Source: Amorphoplanes friuliensis DSM 7358
GTDB lineage: Bacteria > Actinomycetota > Actinomycetes > Mycobacteriales > Micromonosporaceae
DNA: 64,000 nt
Direction of reading: 5' to 3'
Assembly (NCBI RefSeq): GCF_000494755.1
Contig: NC_022657.1
Location: forward strand, 8,400,001 to 8,464,000
Shown here: positions 57,855-64,000 of the stretch, piece by piece
Layout of the letters: every line of letters starts with the position of its first letter
Numbering within the stretch: position 1 is the stretch's first letter
Notes under the pieces: model-generated
The model's database searches: none
Told to the model about the DNA's origin: nothing
The model's input: the letters and a program-made list of their open reading frames with translations, nothing else
Position numbers and translations under genes: made by a program

Positions 57855-57947
57855 GGGGGTTCAGAATCGGCTGTGGCGGGCCCGATGTGAGGACTGTCGG
57901 CGCCGTGCGGGCAGAGAATGTCGGTGGCTTCTCGTAGGGTCTCGGAC

Positions 57948-59390
57948 ATGAGCGTGGATCATTTCGACGAGGCCGGCACGGCGGTCCAGGCCGCCCTGGA
58001 CGCCGGGGCTCGCTATGCGGACGCGCGGGTGATGCTGCGCCGCACCGAGACGATGAGTGCCCGTGACGGCGAGGTTGAGGACCTCAGCTCGGACGAGAGC
58101 GCGGGCATCGGCGTCCGGGCGCTGGTCGGCTCCAGCTGGGGCTTCTACGCCGTGCCGGACCTGTCCGACTCCGCCGCGCGCGCCGCCGGGCGCCGGGCCG
58201 CCGAGATCGCCGCCGCGAGCGCGATCGTCCCCGGACCCGCGATCGACCTGGTGCCGGCCGGCGCCGGGACGGCGAGCTGGGCCAGCGAGTGCGTGATCGA
58301 CCCGCTGTCGGTGCCGCTGTCGACCAAGGGCGACCTGCTGGTCGCGGCCACCGCCGCCGCCAAGGACGCCGGCGCCGACCTGGCCGAGGGCATCTACCAG
58401 ATCTGGGACACCCGCAAGTGGTTCGTGTCCAGCGACGGCCACCGCATCGACCAGCACATCCGGGAGTGCGGCGCGGGCATCACCGCCAGCGCCTACGGTG
58501 ACGGCGAGATCCAGCGCCGCTCCTGGCCCTCACACCGCGGTCAGTACGGCACCCGCGGCTGGGAGCTGGTCGACGAGCTGGCGCTGACCGACAACGCCGC
58601 CCGCATGGCCGACGAGGCCCGGGCCCTGCTCACCGCCCCGCTGTGCCCGTCCGGGGAGACCACGCTCATTCTCGGCGGCGAGCAGCTCGCCCTGCAGATC
58701 CACGAGTCCGTCGGGCACGCGATCGAGCTCGACCGCATCCTCGGCTGGGAGGCCGCCTTCGCGGGCACCTCCTGGCTCGACCTCGACCAGCTGGGCACCC
58801 TGCGGTACGGCTCGGACCTGATGAACATCACCATCGACCCGACGATCCCGGGTGCGCTCGGCAGCTTCGGCTACGACGACGAGGGCTCACCGGCGGTCAA
58901 GCGCGACGCGGTCCGCAACGGCCGCTGGGTCGGCGTGCTGGCCGGCCGCGACTCGGCCGCGATGGCCGGCCTCGACTACGCCGGCAGCGTCCGCTCCGAC
59001 GGCTGGGCCCGTCTGCCGATGGTCCGCATGACCAACGTCGGCCTGGAGCCGGGCCCGCACACCCTCGACGAGATCATCGCCGCGACCGACGACGGCGTCC
59101 TGATGGACATCAACCGCTCCTGGTCGATCGACGACCGCCGCCTCAACTTCCAGTTCGGCTGCGAGATCGGCTACGAGGTCAAGAACGGCAAGCGCGGCCG
59201 GATGCTGCGCAACCCCACCTACACGGGGATCGGCCCGAAGTTCTGGCAGTCCATGGACATGCTGTCCTCGGAGACGGTCGCCTGGGGCACGCCCAACTGC
59301 GGCAAGGGCCAGCCGGGCCAGATCGGCCACACCGGCCACCCGGCGGCACCGGCCCGCTTCACCAACGTACGAGTGGGGGTCCGGGGATGA
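57948..59390 (+). CDS. tldD: Metalloprotease TldD
   Basis: A 480-residue TldD/PmbA-family peptidase. The zinc motif HESVGHAIELD (HExxxH) near residue 250, GTLRYGSDLMNITIDPTI, and the C-terminal MLRNPTYTGIGPKFW are typical. TldD pairs with TldE as a heterodimer that degrades unfolded peptides or matures modified peptides. Coupled to tldE by ATGA. Confidence 0.92.
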   Translation: MSVDHFDEAGTAVQAALDAGARYADARVMLRRTETMSARDGEVEDLSSDESAGIGVRALVGSSWGFYAVPDLSDSAARAAGRRAAEIAAASAIVPGPAIDLVPAGAGTASWASECVIDPLSVPLSTKGDLLVAATAAAKDAGADLAEGIYQIWDTRKWFVSSDGHRIDQHIRECGAGITASAYGDGEIQRRSWPSHRGQYGTRGWELVDELALTDNAARMADEARALLTAPLCPSGETTLILGGEQLALQIHESVGHAIELDRILGWEAAFAGTSWLDLDQLGTLRYGSDLMNITIDPTIPGALGSFGYDDEGSPAVKRDAVRNGRWVGVLAGRDSAAMAGLDYAGSVRSDGWARLPMVRMTNVGLEPGPHTLDEIIAATDDGVLMDINRSWSIDDRRLNFQFGCEIGYEVKNGKRGRMLRNPTYTGIGPKFWQSMDMLSSETVAWGTPNCGKGQPGQIGHTGHPAAPARFTNVRVGVRG

Positions 59391-60763
59391 GCGCCGAGCT
59401 GGACATCGCGGGTCGCGTGATCGAGCTGACCCGGCGGCTGGCCGGGACGGGCGCCGAGGCGGAGGCGGTCGCCGACCACTCCGCGCAGGCACTGACCCGC
59501 TTCGCCAATTCCGCGATCCACCAAAACGTCGCGGACGCGACCACCACCGTGTGGCTGCGCCTGCACCTCGACGGGCGCACGGCCGCCGGCTCGACCACGG
59601 TCACCGACGCCGACGGCCTGCAGTCCCTGGTGGAACGCACGATCGCCGCGTCCCGCCTCTCCCCGCCGGACGCCGCCTGGCCCGGCCTCACCGCACCGGC
59701 CCCGCTGCGCCCGGTCGAGGCGTTCGACGAGGCCACCGCGGCGGCCTCCCCCCGGGAACGCGCCGAACGCGTCCGTGACTTCGTCCAGGCCGCTGACGGG
59801 CTCGAGACCGCGGGCTTCTGCCGCACGGCCTACTCGTCCGGCGGCTTCGTCAACACCGCCGGCCAGTCCGTCGAAGGCCGCGCGGCCGAGGCAGCGATGG
59901 ACGGCATCGCCCGCCTCGACGGCGCCGACGGCGTCTCCCGCCGGGCCAGCGAGCACCTGGCCGACCTCGACGGCGCAGCGCTCGGGGCCCGGGCCGCTGC
60001 GAAAGCCCGTGCGGGCGGCCGGCCGATCGAGCTGCCACCGGGCCGCTACGAGGTTGTCCTCGAGCCCACCGCGGTCGCCGACCTGCTGAGCAACCTGGCC
60101 ACGTTCGGCTTCAACGGCAAGTCGTTCGCCCAGCACCAGTCCTTCGCCGAGCTCGGCACCCAGCAGTTCGACCCGGCCATCACCATCACCGACGAGCCCC
60201 TCGGCGCCACCCTTCCGTTCGACCTCGAAGGCACACCCCGCGACACACTCGTCCTGGTGCGCGACGGCATCACCACCGCGGTGAGCCACGACCGCACCTC
60301 CGCGGCCGAGGCCGGCGCAACATCGACCGGCCACGCGTCCGGGTCGTCCCGCTCGTGGGGCCCGATCGCCGCCAACGTCCGCCTCGCCCCAGGCCCGGCC
60401 ACCGGCGCCGCCGCCGACACTGGTGACGGCCCGACGGCCGCGTCCGCCCGCGCCCTGGTCAGCGGCATCCGCCGCGGCCTGCTCATCACCGACTTCTGGT
60501 ACACCCGCGTCCTCGACCAGAAAAGCCTCGTCATCACCGGCCTCACCCGCAACGGCGTCTGGCTCGTCGAGGACGGCGAGGTCACTGCGGCGGTAGGCAA
60601 CATGCGCTTCACCCAGTCCTACCCGGACGCGCTCGGCCCGGGCAGCGTGCTGGGCATCGGCGCCGAAGCGATCCCGCTGCCGGACCGGTGGTCGGGCGTC
60701 CGATACACAGCCCCAGCCCTCCACCTCAAATCCTGGAACCTCACCGGCAACGCCTCCGGCTGA
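59387..60763 (+). CDS. tldE: TldE/PmbA-family partner protein
   Basis: A 458-residue PmbA-family protein without the HExxxH zinc site, as expected for the TldE subunit. It has ALTRFANSAIHQN, VVLEPTAVADLL, TFGFNGKSF and the C-terminal MRFTQSYPDALGPGSVLGIG. The tldD-tldE pair forms one unit. Confidence 0.9.
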   Translation: MSAELDIAGRVIELTRRLAGTGAEAEAVADHSAQALTRFANSAIHQNVADATTTVWLRLHLDGRTAAGSTTVTDADGLQSLVERTIAASRLSPPDAAWPGLTAPAPLRPVEAFDEATAAASPRERAERVRDFVQAADGLETAGFCRTAYSSGGFVNTAGQSVEGRAAEAAMDGIARLDGADGVSRRASEHLADLDGAALGARAAAKARAGGRPIELPPGRYEVVLEPTAVADLLSNLATFGFNGKSFAQHQSFAELGTQQFDPAITITDEPLGATLPFDLEGTPRDTLVLVRDGITTAVSHDRTSAAEAGATSTGHASGSSRSWGPIAANVRLAPGPATGAAADTGDGPTAASARALVSGIRRGLLITDFWYTRVLDQKSLVITGLTRNGVWLVEDGEVTAAVGNMRFTQSYPDALGPGSVLGIGAEAIPLPDRWSGVRYTAPALHLKSWNLTGNASG

Positions 60764-61059
60764 CACCCCGCGGCGCCAACCTCACAACCCGATGCCGTCC
60801 GGCGGCGGCCTGCCGCGGCCCGGGCAAGTCGGGCCTTGCTGCTGAGCGCACTGCGCGAGAGGAGGTAGGTCCGCTGCTAGACCGACGGGCGGTCTTGGCC
60901 GTGTCCTGGCCGGCCGCGACGCGGCCGACCGGTGGGCGGGTCTCGGCCGGTCGCGGGTGGGCCGGTCCTGGCCGGTCGCGTATGCAGCTTGCAGGTGGCG
61001 GGGTGCGACCGGCGCTTGACCGGCGGGCCGGGCATTGACCGACGTGTTTCACTGGGCCG
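60764..61059. other. GC-rich intergenic region with GGCCGGTC repeats
   Basis: No gene recognised. GGCCGGTCGCG occurs at 60945-60955 and 60970-60980, and related GGCCGG motifs surround them. TTGACC occurs at 61017 and 61035 and could be a -35 for the next gene. Otherwise I see nothing definite. Confidence 0.5.
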
Positions 61060-62079
61060 GTGAGCGCTGGATCAATGAGTGACGGGCCGCGTGACCAGCG
61101 GCCCGACTGGGATCAGTCCGCGGCGGACCCGGCCGACGAGCCGGTCACCGGTCCACCGGCGGGCGCGAGTGCGCTGCCCGACTCCAGCGCGCCCGGCTCC
61201 GGTGGGACGACTTCCGGCGGGACGACTTCCGGCGGGACGACGGCATCCCGCGGGTCGGCTTCACCGGCGGCGGCTGCCGATGAAAGCAGCCGGGCGGGCG
61301 CGACAAGCGACGAGGCCTGGGCCGACGACGCGGATGGGACCAGTGACGGCGACGGAGGCGCGGCGCCGACTTCGGGTGCGCCGGTTTCCGGAAGCCCGGC
61401 AGCCGGTTCGGGTCCCGGCCCGAGCCGCGGCCGCGGTGCCGGCGCCGGCCGGGGAGGCGGTGCGGGCCGGGGAAGCGCTGGCGGCCGGAGCGGTGCCGGG
61501 GCGGCCAGACCGCGCCGGCGCGGGATTCAGCTGACTGACGCCGATGCGGCCGACGCCGGTGGGCCCGAGGCCGACGCGCGGAAGAAGCGGCGTCGGAAGC
61601 TGTTCGTCGGTGGAATCTCCGTCGGCGCACTCCTCGTGGTCATCGCCCTCTGTGCCGGTGGCTTCGCCGTGATCAATGCCGTTTCCAGCTTCCAGGACGA
61701 TGCTGCCGACGCGCGGGAGAGCAGGCGGCTTCGTGATGCCGCCTGCCTGGCGCTGGAGAGCCGGCTCAATCGGCTGGTGCCACCGGGTGCCACTGCCACG
61801 CCTCAGGCGCGGGCGGTGGCCATTCAGGACGAGAACGCCGCTGCGCGGATCTACGTTGCGCAGCTGCGGGACAAGCAGCACAGCGACTGGTGGCTGCAGA
61901 TGCTCGATGCGCGGACCACGTTTGCCGAGGGGCTCGAGGCTCAGGCGAAGTCGCGTACGCCGGCTTTTTATGTTGCTCCCGAGACCCGTGATCAGGTCTC
62001 CGTGGCCGATGAGCTGGTGGACTGGTCGCCCTCGGCCTGCGGCGGAGCGATCCGGCGGCTGGCCGCTCCCGACCTGTAG
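61060..62079 (+). CDS. Single-span membrane protein with long disordered N-terminus
   Basis: A 339-residue protein (GTG 61060; ATG 61075 alternative). Residues 1-165 are Gly/Ser/Thr/Ala-rich, including GGTTSGGTTSGGTT and an Arg/Gly patch; a basic KKRRRK stop-transfer precedes one membrane helix (LFVGGISVGALLVVIALCAG); the C-terminal about 110 residues are an extracytoplasmic helical domain with two cysteines (DAACLALES; PSACGGAIR). Family unknown. Confidence 0.7.
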   Translation: MSAGSMSDGPRDQRPDWDQSAADPADEPVTGPPAGASALPDSSAPGSGGTTSGGTTSGGTTASRGSASPAAAADESSRAGATSDEAWADDADGTSDGDGGAAPTSGAPVSGSPAAGSGPGPSRGRGAGAGRGGGAGRGSAGGRSGAGAARPRRRGIQLTDADAADAGGPEADARKKRRRKLFVGGISVGALLVVIALCAGGFAVINAVSSFQDDAADARESRRLRDAACLALESRLNRLVPPGATATPQARAVAIQDENAAARIYVAQLRDKQHSDWWLQMLDARTTFAEGLEAQAKSRTPAFYVAPETRDQVSVADELVDWSPSACGGAIRRLAAPDL

Positions 62080-62081
62080 CA

Positions 62082-62100
62082 CTTGGTAAGCCTTCCCTTA
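62082..62100 (+). promoter_or_regulatory. Candidate DtxR/IdeR-type iron box upstream of sdh genes
   Basis: CTTGGTAAGCCTTCCCTTA has two 9-bp half-sites around a central C. Each agrees with TTAGGTAAG, the half-site of DtxR/IdeR iron boxes, at 7 of 9 positions. It lies 115 bp before the sdh start. Succinate dehydrogenase is iron-rich and iron-sparing control of it by DtxR-family circuits is known in Corynebacterium. Confidence 0.45.
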
Positions 62101-62129
62101 CACAGCAGCCAGTCGACCTTCGTTGTAAC

Positions 62130-62140
62130 GTGTGCCACAC
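62130..62140. promoter_or_regulatory. GTGTG-C-CACAC palindrome
   Basis: A perfect 11-bp palindrome between the iron-box candidate and the sdh start. It resembles a CRP-type half-site pair but with too short a spacer, so no regulator is assigned. Confidence 0.25.
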
Positions 62141-62214
62141 ATTGCGGACGCACACCCATCAGGCGCGCCCGCCGGCAGACGCAGGTCACTGTCAGCACCG
62201 TCAGGGAGACGTCA

Positions 62215-63021
62215 ATGACGACGACGGCAACGAGGTCGGATCCGGGGCGTTCGCGCGCTGCGATCGCGGCGAAGACGTTGCGTACGGACCGGTGGTGGTT
62301 TCCGCCGCTGGTCACCTTCGTGGGTCTTGCCGCGTGGGTCACCTACGCGACCGTCCGTGTGTTCATGCACAGGGACTATTACGTCGATGCATATCACTAT
62401 CTGACCCCGTTCTACTCACCGTGTCTGACCGACCGGTGCGTGGAGGGGGCCGCGGAGTTCGGCACCCCGCTACCGAGCTTCTGGCTCATCCCGGAGGCGG
62501 CGCTCACGCTGCCGTTCCTGCTGCTCTTCCGCCTCACCTGTTACTACTACCGCAAGGCGTACTACCGCGCCTTCTGGCTGTCGCCGCCGGCCTGTGCCGT
62601 GCCCGACGCCCACGAGAAGTATTCGGGTGAGACGCGGTTCCCGCTCGTCTTCCAGAACCTCCACCGGTACGCGTTCTACGCCGCCGCGATCATCTCGGTG
62701 ATCAACACTTGGGATGCGATCGTGGCGTTCCAGTCCGGGGACAAGTTCGGGTTCGGGCTCGGCAACATCATCCTGGTCGGCAACGTCGTGATGCTGTGGG
62801 CGTACACGTTGTCCTGCCACTCCTGCCGGCACATCGCCGGTGGACGGTTGAAGCACTTCTCGAAGCACCCGGTGCGGTACCGGTTCTGGACGTTCGTGTC
62901 GAAGCTCAACGCCCGGCACATGATGCTGGCGTGGATCACGCTCGGCACGCTCGCCCTGACCGACTTCTACATCATGGCGCTCGCGGCGGGCTGGTGGCCC
63001 GACCTGCGCTTCATCAACTAA
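62215..63021 (+). CDS. Succinate dehydrogenase membrane-anchor (cytochrome b-like) subunit
   Basis: A 268-residue membrane protein with about five helices (WWFPPLVTFVGLAAWVTYA; LTLPFLLLFRLTCYYY; YAFYAAAIISVINTW; NIILVGNVVMLWAYTLS; MMLAWITLGTLALTDF) and conserved histidines (NLHRYAFY; SCHSCRHIAG). It is like the single anchor subunit of the actinobacterial Sdh1 complex (Mycobacterium Rv0249c type), and is nine bases upstream of the flavoprotein gene. ATG 62215 has a GGGAG site. Confidence 0.8.
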   Translation: MTTTATRSDPGRSRAAIAAKTLRTDRWWFPPLVTFVGLAAWVTYATVRVFMHRDYYVDAYHYLTPFYSPCLTDRCVEGAAEFGTPLPSFWLIPEAALTLPFLLLFRLTCYYYRKAYYRAFWLSPPACAVPDAHEKYSGETRFPLVFQNLHRYAFYAAAIISVINTWDAIVAFQSGDKFGFGLGNIILVGNVVMLWAYTLSCHSCRHIAGGRLKHFSKHPVRYRFWTFVSKLNARHMMLAWITLGTLALTDFYIMALAAGWWPDLRFIN

Positions 63022-63030
63022 GGGCCCCCA

Positions 63031-64000
63031 ATGACAACCCGAATCGAACGACACCACTACGACGTCGTCGTGATCGGCGCCGGTGGCGCCGGGCTGCGGG
63101 CGGCCATCGAGGCGCGGCTCGCCGGCAAGAAGACCGCCATCATCTCGAAGTCGCTGTTCGGCAAGGCGCACACCGTCATGGCCGAGGGCGGCGCGGCTGC
63201 CGCCATGGGCAACGTGAACAGCAAGGACAACTGGATGGTGCACTTCGGTGACACCATGCGGGGCGGCAAGTTCCTGAACAACTTCCGGATGGCGGAACTG
63301 CACGCCAAGGAGGCGCCGGAGCGCATCTGGGAGCTGGAGACGTACGGTGCGCTCTTCGACCGCACCAAGGACGGCAAGATCTCCCAGCGGAACTTCGGCG
63401 GCCACGAGTACCCGCGGCTGGCGCACGTCGGTGACCGGACCGGCCTGGAGCTGATCCGCACCCTGCAGCAGAAGATCGTCTCGCTGCAGCAGGAGGACTT
63501 CGCGGAGACCGGCAACTACGACTCCAAGATCCGGGTCTTCTCGGAGACGACGATCACCGAGCTGCTGCTCGACGGCAACAAGGTCGCCGGCGCGTTCGGC
63601 TACTACCGCGAGACGGGCGAGTTCATCCTGCTCGAGGCGCCCGCGGTGGTGCTCGCCACCGGCGGTGTCGGCCGGTCCTACAAGGTCACGTCGAACTCGT
63701 GGGAGTACACCGGTGACGGCCACGCGCTCGCCCTGCGGGCCGGCGCGACGCTGATCAACATGGAGTTCCTGCAGTTCCACCCGACCGGCATGGTCTGGCC
63801 GCCCAGCGTCAAGGGCATCCTGGTCACCGAGTCGGTCCGGGGCGACGGCGGTGTCCTGAAGAACACCGACGGCAAGCGGTTCATGTTCAACTACGTCCCC
63901 GACGTCTTCCGCCGGCAGTACGCGGAGACCGAGGAGGAGGCCGACCGCTGGTACAAGGACCCGGAGAACAACCGGCGTCCCCCCGAGCTCCTGCCCCGCG
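63031..64000 (+). CDS. sdhA: Succinate dehydrogenase flavoprotein subunit (3' end outside window)
   Basis: The first 323 residues of the FAD subunit that oxidises succinate to fumarate. DVVVIGAGGAGLRAAIEARL (residues 11-30) is the FAD-binding loop, SKSLFGKAHTVMAEGG carries the His that links FAD covalently, and LQFHPTGM and SVRGDGGVLKN are active-site segments. The C-terminal half is off the window and an iron-sulfur subunit should follow. Confidence 0.93.
   Translation, partial: MTTRIERHHYDVVVIGAGGAGLRAAIEARLAGKKTAIISKSLFGKAHTVMAEGGAAAAMGNVNSKDNWMVHFGDTMRGGKFLNNFRMAELHAKEAPERIWELETYGALFDRTKDGKISQRNFGGHEYPRLAHVGDRTGLELIRTLQQKIVSLQQEDFAETGNYDSKIRVFSETTITELLLDGNKVAGAFGYYRETGEFILLEAPAVVLATGGVGRSYKVTSNSWEYTGDGHALALRAGATLINMEFLQFHPTGMVWPPSVKGILVTESVRGDGGVLKNTDGKRFMFNYVPDVFRRQYAETEEEADRWYKDPENNRRPPELLPR

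Noticed and set aside
61201..61245. GGGACGACTTCCGGC direct repeats as a regulatory element
   Set aside because: They lie within the coding region and encode GGTTSGGTTS; the disordered N-terminus explains them.
62101..62214. Rex operator before sdh (TTGTAACGTGTG...)
   Set aside because: Does not match the TTGTGAA-N-TTCACAA pattern on both sides; only the short GTGTGCCACAC palindrome is real.

Overview
The window is very GC-rich, has densely packed genes, many GTG starts and frequent ATGA/GTGA stop-start overlaps. It carries mycothiol (mshB) and ergothioneine (egtABCD) genes, a type VII secretion mycosin, and the three-gene actinobacterial-type succinate dehydrogenase layout. This points to a filamentous actinomycete. 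Micromonosporaceae (an Actinoplanes-like genus) is my best guess from gene content and codon style; no 16S rRNA or other decisive marker is present. I saw no rRNA, convincing tRNA, CRISPR array, transposase or phage gene.

Layout. 0-2 kb: a DUF899 fragment and two LOG-family proteins. 2-8.4 kb: lysine genes (dapE, dapD, lysG, lysE), with a type VII secretion effector cassette lodged between dapE and dapD. 8.4-18.6 kb: a large secreted esterase-like protein, VOC/AraC/P-loop genes, a MerR regulator fused to sliding-clamp domains, a PLP lyase, a PdxI-like reductase, a sigma factor/SDR pair and an ArsR/SRPBCC pair. 18.7-23.8 kb: a methyltransferase and the overlapping egtABCD operon. 23.8-27.7 kb: a second SDR/sigma pair, an AlkA-like glycosylase and a secreted glycosidase-like protein. 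27.6-34.7 kb: a six-gene minus-strand surface-glycan cluster. 35-39.2 kb: secreted lectin-like and small secreted proteins with large non-coding leaders. 39.2-46 kb: LigT, DUF4407, AKR, SIMPL and a second type VII locus (mycosin, Gly/Pro-rich substrate, WXG100-like partner). 46-53.9 kb: dapC-fdxA, GNAT, SDR/LysR, a VanW protein and mshB. 54-60.8 kb: a degenerate S9 peptidase ending in a 12-bp repeat array, Uma2, a TPR-GGDEF protein and tldD/tldE. 61-64 kb: a membrane protein and the start of an sdh operon behind a candidate iron box.

How parts fit together. Lysine: dapD, dapE and dapC are three succinylase-branch genes, and lysG/lysE are the sensing and export side. Redox: mycothiol and ergothioneine thiols, ferredoxin and succinate dehydrogenase. 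Surface: glycan assembly, lectin-like and small secreted proteins, VanW and type VII genes suggest a heavily decorated envelope.

Most interesting points: (1) a type VII cassette whose effector keeps a complete papain-type Gln-Cys-His-Asn tetrad and lies beside a membrane-anchored chagasin-like cysteine-protease inhibitor; (2) a MerR-DnaN fusion preceded by a textbook 19-bp-spacer MerR promoter; (3) a family of small secreted proteins with a related upstream motif and a coupled mini-ORF; (4) an S9 peptidase that has lost its serine and is cut off by a tandem repeat. Gene starts were chosen by eye from overlap, ribosome-binding sites and family length.
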